A stretch of DNA of 64,000 nt from Ecdyonurus torrentis (taxonomy: Eukaryota > Arthropoda > Insecta > Ephemeroptera > Heptageniidae): NCBI GenBank assembly GCA_949318235.1, contig OX439135.1, positions 28,342,587 to 28,406,586 on the forward strand, written 5' to 3'. Positions 9,606 to 21,880 of this stretch are shown here, piece after piece; within the stretch, counting starts at the first letter, position 1, and every line of letters begins with the position of its first letter. The position numbers and the translations under genes were made by a program. The notes beneath the pieces are model-generated. The model worked only from the letters and a program-made list of their open reading frames with translations, ran no database searches and was not told where the DNA came from.

Positions 9606-11569
9606 ATGATAAAAATCATAAATTTTACACAATTAAAACTAGTTTTGATGATTTCTCAAAAACTAAAAATGCTACAGACATTAAATTTGACTCAAAACAT
9701 AGCTTTTTCAATTCTCTACAAAAAAGATGTCTTGAACTTTTTTGCCCCGACGCATACTTTTTGGGTTATTGACAATTTTAGTTTTTACTCATCATCTAGC
9801 CAAACAAAGTTATGAAATAAAGTTCAATTTCAAGAACCAACTGTTATTAAATGATAAAAATCATACTTTTTACACGATTAGTACTAGTTTTGATGATTTC
9901 TCAAAAACTAAGAATGCTACAGACTTACAATTTGTTTCAAAACATAGCTTTATCATCTCTCTACAAAAAATATGTCTCAAACTTTTTTGCTCCGACGCAT
10001 ACTTTTTGAGTTATTGACAATTTTAGTTTTCACTCATCTTCTAGCCAAACGAAGTTATAAAATAAAGTATCTATTTCAAGAACCAAATGTTATTGAATGA
10101 TAAAAATCATAATTTTTACACGATTAAAACTAGTTTTGATGATTTCTCAAAAACTAAGAATGCTACAGACATTAAATTTGACTCAAAACATAGCTTTTTC
10201 AATTCTCTACAGAAAAGATGTCTTGAAGTTTTTTGCTCCGACGCATACTTTTTGGGTTTTTAAAAATTTTAGTTTTTACTCATCATGTAGCCAAACCAAG
10301 TCATGAAACAAAGTTTCTATTTCACGAACCAAATGTTATTGAATGATAAAAATCATACTTTTTACACGATTAAAACTAGTTTTAATGATTTCTCAGAAAC
10401 TAAGAATGCTACAGACATCAAATTTGACTCAAAACACAGCTTTTTTAATTCTCTACAAAAAAGATGTCTTGAACTTTTTTGCCCCGACGCATACTTTTTG
10501 GGTTATTGACAATTTTAGTTTTCACTCATCATCTAGCCAAACGAAGTTATGAAATAAAGTTCAATTTCAAGAACCAACTGTTATTGAATGATAAAAATCA
10601 TACTTTTTACACGATTAAAACTAGTTTTGATGATTTCTCAAAAACTAAGAATGCTACAGACTTACAATTTGTTTCAAAACATAGCTTTATCATCTCTCTA
10701 CAAAAAATATGTCTTAAACTTTTTTGCTCCGACGCATACTTTTTGAGTTATTGACAATTTTAGTTTTCACTCATCTTCTAGCCAAACCAAGTCATGAAAC
10801 AAAGTTTCTATTTCAAGAACCAAATGTTATTGAATGATAAAAATCATAATTTTTACACGATTAAAACTAGTTTTGATGATTTCTCAAAAACTAAGAATGC
10901 TACAGACATTAAATTTGACTCAAAACATAGCTTTTTCATCTCTCTACAAAAAAGATGTCTGAACTTTTTTGCCCCGACGCATACATTTTGGGTTAATGAC
11001 AATTTTAGTTTTTACTCATCATCTAGCCAAACCAAGTCATGAAACAAAGTTTCTATTTCAAGAACCAAATGTTATTGAATGATAAAAATCATACTTTTTA
11101 CACGATTAAAACTAGTTTAAATAATTTCTCAGAAACAAAGAATGCTACAGACATTAAATTTGACTCAAAACATAGCTTTTTCAATTCTCTACAAAAAAGA
11201 TGTCTTGAACTTTTTTGCCCCGACGCATACTTTTTGGGTTATTGACAATTTTAGTTTTTACTCATCATCTAGCCAAACGAAGTTATGAAATAAAGTTCAA
11301 TTTCAAGAACCAACTGTTATTGAATGATAAAAATCATACTTTTTACACGATTAAAACTAGTTTTGATGATTTCTCAAAAACTAAGAATGCTACAGACTTA
11401 CAATTTGTTTCAAAACATAGCTTTATCATCTCTCTACAAAAAATATGTCTTAAACTTTTTTGCTCCAACGCATACTTTTTGAGTTATTGACAATTTTAGT
11501 TTTCACTCATCTTCTAGCCAAACGAAGTTATAAAATAAAGTATCTATTTCAAGAACCAAATGTTATTGA
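9606..11569 (+). repeat. 10-monomer HOR unit, truncated copy (8 monomers)
   Basis: The order is C B'k D A B E F B, after which A' B' is missing and D follows through a TTATAAAATAAAG linker. The final B keeps CTCCAACGC but has CTTAAAC. The truncation point is therefore at the linker between B and the next monomer. Confidence 0.82.
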
Positions 11570-13042
11570 ATGATAAAAATCATAATTTTTACACGATTAA
11601 AACTAGTTTTGATGATTTCTCAAAAACTAAGAATGCTACAGACATTAAATTTGACTCAAAACATAGCTTTTTCAATTCTCTACAGAAAAGATGTCTTGAA
11701 GTTTTTTGCTCCGACGCATACTTTTTGGGTTTTTAAAAATTTTAGTTTTTACTCATCATGTAGCCAAACCAAGTCATGAAACAAAGTTTCTATTTCACGA
11801 ACCAAATGTTATTGAATGATAAAAATCATACTTTTTACACGATTAAAACTAGTTTTAATGATTTCTCAGAAACTAAGAATGCTACAGACATCAAATTTGA
11901 CTCAAAACACAGCTTTTTTAATTCTCTACAAAAAAGATGTCTTGAACTTTTTTGCCCCGACGCATACTTTTTGGGTTATTGACAATTTTAGTTTTCACTC
12001 ATCATCTAGCCAAACGAAGTTATGAAATAAAGTTCAATTTCAAGAACCAACTGTTATTGAATGATAAAAATCATACTTTTTACACGATTAAAACTAGTTT
12101 TGATGATTTCTCAAAAACTAAGAATGCTACAGACTTACAATTTGTTTCAAAACATAGCTTTATCATCTCTCTACAAAAAATATGTCTTAAACTTTTTTGC
12201 TCCGACGCATACTTTTTGAGTTATTGACAATTTTAGTTTTCACTCATCTTCTAGCCAAACCAAGTCATGAAACAAAGTTTCTATTTCAAGAACCAAATGT
12301 TATTGAATGATAAAAATCATAATTTTTACACGATTAAAACTAGTTTTGATGATTTCTCAAAAACTAAGAATGCTACAGACATTAAATTTGACTCAAAACA
12401 TAGCTTTTTCATCTCTCTACAAAAAAGATGTCTGAACTTTTTTGCCCCGACGCATACATTTTGGGTTAATGACAATTTTAGTTTTTACTCATCATCTAGC
12501 CAAACCAAGTCATGAAACAAAGTTTCTATTTCAAGAACCAAATGTTATTGAATGATAAAAATCATACTTTTTACACGATTAAAACTAGTTTAAATAATTT
12601 CTCAGAAACAAAGAATGCTACAGACATTAAATTTGACTCAAAACATAGCTTTTTCAATTCTCTACAAAAAAGATGTCTTGAACTTTTTTGCCCCGACGCA
12701 TACTTTTTGGGTTATTGACAATTTTAGTTTTTACTCATCATCTAGCCAAACGAAGTTATGAAATAAAGTTCAATTTCAAGAACCAACTGTTATTGAATGA
12801 TAAAAATCATACTTTTTACACGATTAAAACTAGTTTTGATGATTTCTCAAAAACTAAGAATGCTACAGACTTACAATTTGTTTCAAAACATAGCTTTATC
12901 ATCTCTCTACAAAAAATATGTCTTAAACTTTTTTGCTCCAACGCATACTTTTTGAGTTATTGACAATTTTAGTTTTCACTCATCTTCTAGCCAAACGAAG
13001 TTATGAAATAAAGTATCTATTTCAAGAACCAAATGTTATTGA

Positions 13043-15251
13043 ATGATAAAAATCATACTTTTTACACGATTAAAACTAGTTTTAATGATTTCTCAGAAAC
13101 TAAGAATGCTACAGACATCAAATTTGACTCAAAACACAGCTTTTTTAATTCTCTACAAAAAAGATGTCTTGAACTTTTTTGCCCCGACGCATACTTTTTG
13201 GGTTATTGACAATTTTAGTTTTTACTCATCATCTAGCCAAACGAAGTTATGAAATAAAGTTCAATTTCAAGAACCAACTGTTATTGAATGATAAAAATCA
13301 TACTTTTTACACGATTAGTACTAGTTTTGATGATTTCTCAAAAACTAAGAATGCTACAGACTTACAATTTGTTTCAAAACATAGCTTTATCATCTCTCTA
13401 CAAAAAATATGTCTTAAACTTTTTTGCTCCGACGCATACTTTTTGAGTTATTGACAATTTTAGTTTTCACTCATCTTCTAGCCAAACGAAGTTATGAAAT
13501 AAAGTATCTATTTCAAGAAGCAAATGTTATTGAATGATAAAAATCATAATTTTTACACGATTAAAACTAGTTTTGATGATTTCTCAAAAACTAAGAATGC
13601 TACAGACATTAAATTTGACTCAAAACATAGCTTTTTCAATTCTTTACAGAAAAGATGTCTTGAAGTTTTTTGCTCCGACGCATACTTTTTGGGTTTTTAA
13701 AAATTTTAGTTTTCACTCATCATGTAGCCAAACCAAGTCATGAAACAAAGTTTCTATTTCAAGAACCAAATGTTATTGAATGATAAAAATCATAATTTTT
13801 ACACGATTAAAACTAGTTTTGATGATTTCTCAAAAACTAAGAATGCTACAGACATTAAATTTGACTCAAAACATAGCTTTTTCATCTCTCTACAAAAAAG
13901 ATGTCTGAACTTTATTGCCCCGACGCATACATTTTGGGTTATTGACAATTTTAGTTTTCACTCATCATCTAGCCAAACCAAGTCATGAAACAAAGTTTCT
14001 ATTTCAAGAACCAAATGTTATTGAATGATAAAAATCATACTTTTTACACGATTAAAACTAGTTTAAATAATTTCTCAGAAACTAAGAATGCTACAGACAT
14101 TAAATTTGACTCAAAACATAGCTTTTTCAATTCTCTACAAAAAAGATGTCTTGAACTTTTTTGCCCCGACGCATACTTTTTGGGTTATTGACAATTTTAG
14201 TTTTCACTCATCATCTAGCCAAACGAAGTTATGAAATAAAGTTCAATTTCAAGAACCAACTGTTATTGAATGATAAAAATCATACTTTTTACACGATTAA
14301 AACTAGTTTTGATGATTTCTCAAAAACTAAGAATGCTACAGACTTACAATTTGTTTCAAAACATAGCTTTATCATCTCTCTACAAAAAATATGTCTTAAA
14401 CTTTTTTGCTCCGACGCATACTTTTTGAGTTATTGACAATTTTAGTTTTCACTCATCTTCTAGCCAAACCAAGTCATGAAACAAAGTTTCTATTTCAAGA
14501 ACCAAATGTTATTGAATGATAAAAATCATAATTTTTACACGATTAAAACTAGTTTTGATGATTTCTCAAAAACTAAGAATGCTACAGACATTAAATTTGA
14601 CTCAAAACATAGCTTTTTCATCTCTCTACAAAAAAGATGTCTGAACTTTTTTGCCCCGACGCATACATTTTGGGTTATTGACAATTTTAGTTTTTACTCA
14701 TCATCTAGCCAAACCAAGTCATGAAACAAAGTTTCTATTTCAAGAACCAAATGTTATTGAATGATAAAAATCATACTTTTTACACGATTAAAACTAGTTT
14801 AAATAATTTCTCAGAAACAAAGAATGCTACAGACATTAAATTTGACTCAAAACATAGCTTTTTCAATTCTCTACAAAAAAGATGTCTTGAACTTTTTTGC
14901 CCCGACGCATACTTTTTGGGTTATTGACAATTTTAGTTTTTACTCATCATCTAGCCAAACGAAGTTATGAAATAAAGTTCAATTTCAAGAACCAACTGTT
15001 ATTGAATGATAAAAATCATACTTTTTACACGATTAAAACTAGTTTTGATGATTTCTCAAAAACTAAGAATGCTACAGACTTACAATTTGTTTCAAAACAT
15101 AGCTTTATCATCTCTCTACAAAAAATATGTCTCAAACTTTTTTGCTCCAACGCATACTTTTTGAGTTATTGACAATTTTAGTTTTCACTCATCTTCTAGC
15201 CAAACGAAGTTATGAAATAAAGTATCTATTTCAAGAACCAAATGTTATTGA
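13043..15251 (+). repeat. 9-monomer HOR unit (2,209 bp), zone-1 copy 2
   Basis: Same order and diagnostic bases as the unit at 4,451. It lies inside the second copy of the 6.6-kb block, so it was copied as part of that block. Confidence 0.84.
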
Positions 15252-15742
15252 ATGATAAAAATCATACTTTTTACACGATTAAAACTAGTTTTAATGATTT
15301 CTCAGAAACTAAGAATGCTACAGACATCAAATTTGACTCAAAACACAGCTTTTTTAATTCTCTACAAAAAAGATGTCTTGAACTTTTTTGCCCCGACGCA
15401 TACTTTTTGGGTTATTGACAATTTTAGTTTTTACTCATCATCTAGCCAAACGAAGTTATGAAATAAAGTTCAATTTCAAGAACCAACTGTTATTGAATGA
15501 TAAAAATCATACTTTTTACACGATTAGTACTAGTTTTGATGATTTCTCAAAAACTAAGAATGCTACAGACTTACAATTTGTTTCAAAACATAGCTTTATC
15601 ATCTCTCTACAAAAAATATGTCTTAAACTTTTTTGCTCCGACGCATACTTTTTGAGTTATTGACAATTTTAGTTTTCACTCATCTTCTAGCCAAACGAAG
15701 TTATGAATTAAAGTATCTATTTCAAGAACCAAATGTTATTGA

Positions 15743-18197
15743 ATGATAAAAATCATAAATTTTACACAATTAAAACTAGTTTTGATGATTTCTCAAAAAC
15801 TAAAAATGCTACAGACATTAAATTTGACTCAAAACATAGCTTTTTCAATTCTCTACAAAAAAGATGTCTTGAACTTTTTTGCCCCGACGCATACTTTTTG
15901 GGTTATTGACAATTTTAGTTTTTACTCATCATCTAGCCAAACAAAGTTATGAAATAAAGTTCAATTTCAAGAACCAACTGTTATTAAATGATAAAAATCA
16001 TACTTTTTACACGATTAGTACTAGTTTTGATGATTTCTCAAAAACTAAGAATGCTACAGACTTACAATTTGTTTCAAAACATAGCTTTATCATCTCTCTA
16101 CAAAAAATATGTCTCAAACTTTTTTGCTCCGACGCATACTTTTTGAGTTATTGACAATTTTAGTTTTCACTCATCTTCTAGCCAAACGAAGTTATAAAAT
16201 AAAGTATCTATTTCAAGAACCAAATGTTATTGAATGATAAAAATCATAATTTTTACACGATTAAAACTAGTTTTGATGATTTCTCAAAAACTAAGAATGC
16301 TACAGACATTAAATTTGACTCAAAACATAGCTTTTTCAATTCTCTACAGAAAAGATGTCTTGAAGTTTTTTGCTCCGACGCATACTTTTTGGGTTTTTAA
16401 AAATTTTAGTTTTTACTCATCATGTAGCCAAACCAAGTCATGAAACAAAGTTTCTATTTCACGAACCAAATGTTATTGAATGATAAAAATCATACTTTTT
16501 ACACGATTAAAACTAGTTTTAATGATTTCTCAGAAACTAAGAATGCTACAGACATCAAATTTGACTCAAAACACAGCTTTTTTAATTCTCTACAAAAAAG
16601 ATGTCTTGAACTTTTTTGCCCCGACGCATACTTTTTGGGTTATTGACAATTTTAGTTTTCACTCATCATCTAGCCAAACGAAGTTATGAAATAAAGTTCA
16701 ATTTCAAGAACCAACTGTTATTGAATGATAAAAATCATACTTTTTACACGATTAAAACTAGTTTTGATGATTTCTCAAAAACTAAGAATGCTACAGACTT
16801 ACAATTTGTTTCAAAACATAGCTTTATCATCTCTCTACAAAAAATATGTCTTAAACTTTTTTGCTCCGACGCATACTTTTTGAGTTATTGACAATTTTAG
16901 TTTTCACTCATCTTCTAGCCAAACCAAGTCATGAAACAAAGTTTCTATTTCAAGAACCAAATGTTATTGAATGATAAAAATCATAATTTTTACACGATTA
17001 AAACTAGTTTTGATGATTTCTCAAAAACTAAGAATGCTACAGACATTAAATTTGACTCAAAACATAGCTTTTTCATCTCTCTACAAAAAAGATGTCTGAA
17101 CTTTTTTGCCCCGACGCATACATTTTGGGTTAATGACAATTTTAGTTTTTACTCATCATCTAGCCAAACCAAGTCATGAAACAAAGTTTCTATTTCAAGA
17201 ACCAAATGTTATTGAATGATAAAAATCATACTTTTTACACGATTAAAACTAGTTTAAATAATTTCTCAGAAACAAAGAATGCTACAGACATTAAATTTGA
17301 CTCAAAACATAGCTTTTTCAATTCTCTACAAAAAAGATGTCTTGAACTTTTTTGCCCCGACGCATACTTTTTGGGTTATTGACAATTTTAGTTTTTACTC
17401 ATCATCTAGCCAAACGAAGTTATGAAATAAAGTTCAATTTCAAGAACCAACTGTTATTGAATGATAAAAATCATACTTTTTACACGATTAAAACTAGTTT
17501 TGATGATTTCTCAAAAACTAAGAATGCTACAGACTTACAATTTGTTTCAAAACATAGCTTTATCATCTCTCTACAAAAAATATGTCTCAAACTTTTTTGC
17601 TCCAACGCATACTTTTTGAGTTATTGACAATTTTAGTTTTCACTCATCTTCTAGCCAAACGAAGTTATGAAATAAAGTATCTATTTCAAGAACCAAATGT
17701 TATTGAATGATAAAAATCATACTTTTTACACGATTAAAACTAGTTTTAATGATTTCTCAGAAACTAAGAATGCTACAGACATCAAATTTGACTCAAAACA
17801 CAGCTTTTTTAATTCTCTACAAAAAAGATGTCTTGAACTTTTTTGCCCCGACGCATACTTTTTGGGTTATTGACAATTTTAGTTTTTACTCATCATCTAG
17901 CCAAACGAAGTTATGAAATAAAGTTCAATTTCAAGAACCAACTGTTATTGAATGATAAAAATCATACTTTTTACACGATTAGTACTAGTTTTGATGATTT
18001 CTCAAAAACTAAGAATGCTACAGACTTACAATTTGTTTCAAAACATAGCTTTATCATCTCTCTACAAAAAATATGTCTTAAACTTTTTTGCTCCGACGCA
18101 TACTTTTTGAGTTATTGACAATTTTAGTTTTCACTCATCTTCTAGCCAAACGAAGTTATGAAATAAAGTATCTATTTCAAGAAGCAAATGTTATTGA
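15743..18197 (+). repeat. 10-monomer HOR unit (2,455 bp), copy 2
   Basis: The order C B'k D A B E F B A' B' is identical to 7,151-9,605. Here the unit runs straight into D', so its last two monomers also open the zone-2 unit at 17,707. Confidence 0.83.
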
Positions 18198-21142
18198 ATG
18201 ATAAAAATCATAATTTTTACACGATTAAAACTAGTTTTGATGATTTCTCAAAAACTAAGAATGCTACAGACATTAAATTTGACTCAAAACATAGCTTTTT
18301 CAATTCTTTACAGAAAAGATGTCTTGAAGTTTTTTGCTCCGACGCATACTTTTTGGGTTTTTAAAAATTTTAGTTTTCACTCATCATGTAGCCAAACCAA
18401 GTCATGAAACAAAGTTTCTATTTCAAGAACCAAATGTTATTGAATGATAAAAATCATAATTTTTACACGATTAAAACTAGTTTTGATGATTTCTCAAAAA
18501 CTAAGAATGCTACAGACATTAAATTTGACTCAAAACATAGCTTTTTCATCTCTCTACAAAAAAGATGTCTGAACTTTATTGCCCCGACGCATACATTTTG
18601 GGTTATTGACAATTTTAGTTTTCACTCATCATCTAGCCAAACCAAGTCATGAAACAAAGTTTCTATTTCAAGAACCAAATGTTATTGAATGATAAAAATC
18701 ATACTTTTTACACGATTAAAACTAGTTTAAATAATTTCTCAGAAACTAAGAATGCTACAGACATTAAATTTGACTCAAAACATAGCTTTTTCAATTCTCT
18801 ACAAAAAAGATGTCTTGAACTTTTTTGCCCCGACGCATACTTTTTGGGTTATTGACAATTTTAGTTTTCACTCATCATCTAGCCAAACGAAGTTATGAAA
18901 TAAAGTTCAATTTCAAGAACCAACTGTTATTGAATGATAAAAATCATACTTTTTACACGATTAAAACTAGTTTTGATGATTTCTCAAAAACTAAGAATGC
19001 TACAGACTTACAATTTGTTTCAAAACATAGCTTTATCATCTCTCTACAAAAAATATGTCTTAAACTTTTTTGCTCCGACGCATACTTTTTGAGTTATTGA
19101 CAATTTTAGTTTTCACTCATCTTCTAGCCAAACCAAGTCATGAAACAAAGTTTCTATTTCAAGAACCAAATGTTATTGAATGATAAAAATCATAATTTTT
19201 ACACGATTAAAACTAGTTTTGATGATTTCTCAAAAACTAAGAATGCTACAGACATTAAATTTGACTCAAAACATAGCTTTTTCATCTCTCTACAAAAAAG
19301 ATGTCTGAACTTTTTTGCCCCGACGCATACATTTTGGGTTATTGACAATTTTAGTTTTTACTCATCATCTAGCCAAACCAAGTCATGAAACAAAGTTTCT
19401 ATTTCAAGAACCAAATGTTATTGAATGATAAAAATCATACTTTTTACACGATTAAAACTAGTTTAAATAATTTCTCAGAAACAAAGAATGCTACAGACAT
19501 TAAATTTGACTCAAAACATAGCTTTTTCAATTCTCTACAAAAAAGATGTCTTGAACTTTTTTGCCCCGACGCATACTTTTTGGGTTATTGACAATTTTAG
19601 TTTTTACTCATCATCTAGCCAAACGAAGTTATGAAATAAAGTTCAATTTCAAGAACCAACTGTTATTGAATGATAAAAATCATACTTTTTACACGATTAA
19701 AACTAGTTTTGATGATTTCTCAAAAACTAAGAATGCTACAGACTTACAATTTGTTTCAAAACATAGCTTTATCATCTCTCTACAAAAAATATGTCTCAAA
19801 CTTTTTTGCTCCAACGCATACTTTTTGAGTTATTGACAATTTTAGTTTTCACTCATCTTCTAGCCAAACGAAGTTATGAAATAAAGTATCTATTTCAAGA
19901 ACCAAATGTTATTGAATGATAAAAATCATACTTTTTACACGATTAAAACTAGTTTTAATGATTTCTCAGAAACTAAGAATGCTACAGACATCAAATTTGA
20001 CTCAAAACACAGCTTTTTTAATTCTCTACAAAAAAGATGTCTTGAACTTTTTTGCCCCGACGCATACTTTTTGGGTTATTGACAATTTTAGTTTTTACTC
20101 ATCATCTAGCCAAACGAAGTTATGAAATAAAGTTCAATTTCAAGAACCAACTGTTATTGAATGATAAAAATCATACTTTTTACACGATTAGTACTAGTTT
20201 TGATGATTTCTCAAAAACTAAGAATGCTACAGACTTACAATTTGTTTCAAAACATAGCTTTATCATCTCTCTACAAAAAATATGTCTTAAACTTTTTTGC
20301 TCCGACGCATACTTTTTGAGTTATTGACAATTTTAGTTTTCACTCATCTTCTAGCCAAACGAAGTTATGAAATAAAGTATCTATTTCAAGAAGCAAATGT
20401 TATTGAATGATAAAAATCATAATTTTTACACGATTAAAACTAGTTTTGATGATTTCTCAAAAACTAAGAATGCTACAGACATTAAATTTGACTCAAAACA
20501 TAGCTTTTTCAATTCTTTACAGAAAAGATGTCTTGAAGTTTTTTGCTCCGACGCATACTTTTTGGGTTTTTAAAAATTTTAGTTTTCACTCATCATGTAG
20601 CCAAACCAAGTCATGAAACAAAGTTTCTATTTCAAGAACCAAATGTTATTGAATGATAAAAATCATAATTTTTACACGATTAAAACTAGTTTTGATGATT
20701 TCTCAAAAACTAAGAATGCTACAGACATTAAATTTGACTCAAAACATAGCTTTTTCATCTCTCTACAAAAAAGATGTCTGAACTTTATTGCCCCGACGCA
20801 TACATTTTGGGTTATTGACAATTTTAGTTTTCACTCATCATCTAGCCAAACCAAGTCATGAAACAAAGTTTCTATTTCAAGAACCAAATGTTATTGAATG
20901 ATAAAAATCATACTTTTTACACGATTAAAACTAGTTTAAATAATTTCTCAGAAACTAAGAATGCTACAGACATTAAATTTGACTCAAAACATAGCTTTTT
21001 CAATTCTCTACAAAAAAGATGTCTTGAACTTTTTTGCCCCGACGCATACTTTTTGGGTTATTGACAATTTTAGTTTTTACTCATCATCTAGCCAAACGAA
21101 GTTATGAAATAAAGTTCAATTTCAAGAACCAACTGTTATTGA

Positions 21143-21388
21143 ATGATAAAAATCATACTTTTTACACGATTAGTACTAGTTTTGATGATTTCTCAAAAAC
21201 TAAGAATGCTACAGACTTTTAATTTGTTTCAAAACATAGCTTTATCATCTCTCTACAAAAAATATGTCTTAAACTTTTTTGCTCCGACGCATACTTTTTG
21301 AGTTATTGACAATTTTAGTTTTCACTCATCTTCTAGCCAAACGAAGTTATGAAATAAAGTATCTATTTCAAGAAGCAAATGTTATTGA
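21143..21388 (+). repeat. Monomer B'' (representative, GACTTTTAATTTG form)
   Basis: This is B' with GACTTTTAATTTG replacing GACTTACAATTTG. Zone-2 copies start at 21,143, 25,317 and 27,282 and keep GCTCCGACGC. Zone-4 copies start at 55,529, 56,265, 57,247 and 61,668 and have GCTCTGACGC, a CpG-to-TpG change that separates the two zones. Confidence 0.85.
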
Positions 21389-21634
21389 ATGATAAAAATC
21401 ATAATTTTTACACGATTAAAACTAGTTTTGATGATTTCTCAAAAACTAAGAATGCTACAGACATTACATTTGACTCAAAACATAGCTTTTTCAATTCTCT
21501 ACAGAAAAGATGACTTGAAGTTTTTTGCTCCGACGCATACTTTTTGGGTTTTTAAAAATTTTAGTTTTCACTCATCATGTAGCCAAACCAAGTCATGAAA
21601 CATAGTTTCTATTTCACGAACCAAATGTTATTGA
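21389..21634 (+). repeat. Monomer D'' (representative)
   Basis: This is a D body with GATGACTTGAAG (GATGTCTTGAAG in D) and, in zone 2 only, GACATTACATTTG. It is followed in most cases by A''. Zone-2 copies are at 21,389, 25,563 and 27,528; zone-4 copies without the ACATTT change are at 56,511, 57,493, 61,914 and 62,652. Confidence 0.84.
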
Positions 21635-21880
21635 ATGATAAAAATCATACTTTTTACACGATTAAAACTAGTTTTAATGATTTCTCAGAAACTAAGAATG
21701 CTACAGACATCAAATTTGACTCAAAACACAGCTTTTTTAATTCTCTACAAAAAAGATGTCTTGAACTTTTTTGCCCCGACGCATACATTTTGGGTTATTG
21801 ACAATTTTAGTTTTCACTCATCATCTAGCCAAACCAAGTCATGAAACAAAGTTTCTATTTCAAGAACCAAATGTTATTGA
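21635..21880 (+). repeat. Monomer A'' (representative, 246 bp)
   Basis: This is an A body with GAAACATAGTTTC in its upstream linker and GCATACATTTTGGG as in E. It ends with ACCAAGTCATGAAAC instead of the B linker, so it is 246 bp long. Copies start at 21,635, 25,809, 27,774, 57,739, 62,160 and 62,898. The copies at 57,739 and 62,160 share a private AAATTTAATTC. Confidence 0.84.

Larger units (their letters stand above)
1..17706 (+). repeat. Zone 1: HOR domain with C, D, E and F monomers (10-mer and 35-mer periodicity)
   Basis: Monomer order from position 31 is A B C B'k D A B D A B C2 B D A B E F B A' B' D' E' F B E F B A' B' and then C B'k D A B E F B A' B' repeated. Private marks of this zone are B'k monomers (TATTAAATG instead of TATTGAATG), the linker TTATAAAATAAAG ahead of D, the VND-frame form of E (GGGTTAATGAC), and B monomers with CTCCAACGC. 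The right border is placed where the zone-2 17-mer begins; the first two monomers of that unit (A' B') also complete the last 10-mer, so the border is soft by about 500 bp. Confidence 0.8.
11570..18197 (+). repeat. 6.6-kb zone-1 block, copy 2 (27 monomers)
   Basis: Second copy of the block at 2,978-9,605, offset by 8,592 bp, which is exactly 35 monomers. The left edge follows a B monomer with CTCCAACGC that differs from its counterpart at 2,732. The right edge is where copy 1 continues with C and this copy continues with D'. Confidence 0.85.
17707..21880 (+). repeat. 17-monomer super-unit (4,174 bp), copy 1
   Basis: A 9-monomer part (17,707-19,915) is joined to an 8-monomer part (19,916-21,880; A' B' D' E' F B'' D'' A''). 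Every monomer has a same-type partner exactly 4,174 bp downstream, including the alternating ACTAAG/ACAAAG states of F and the CTCCAACGC B monomer at 19,670. Confidence 0.88.
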
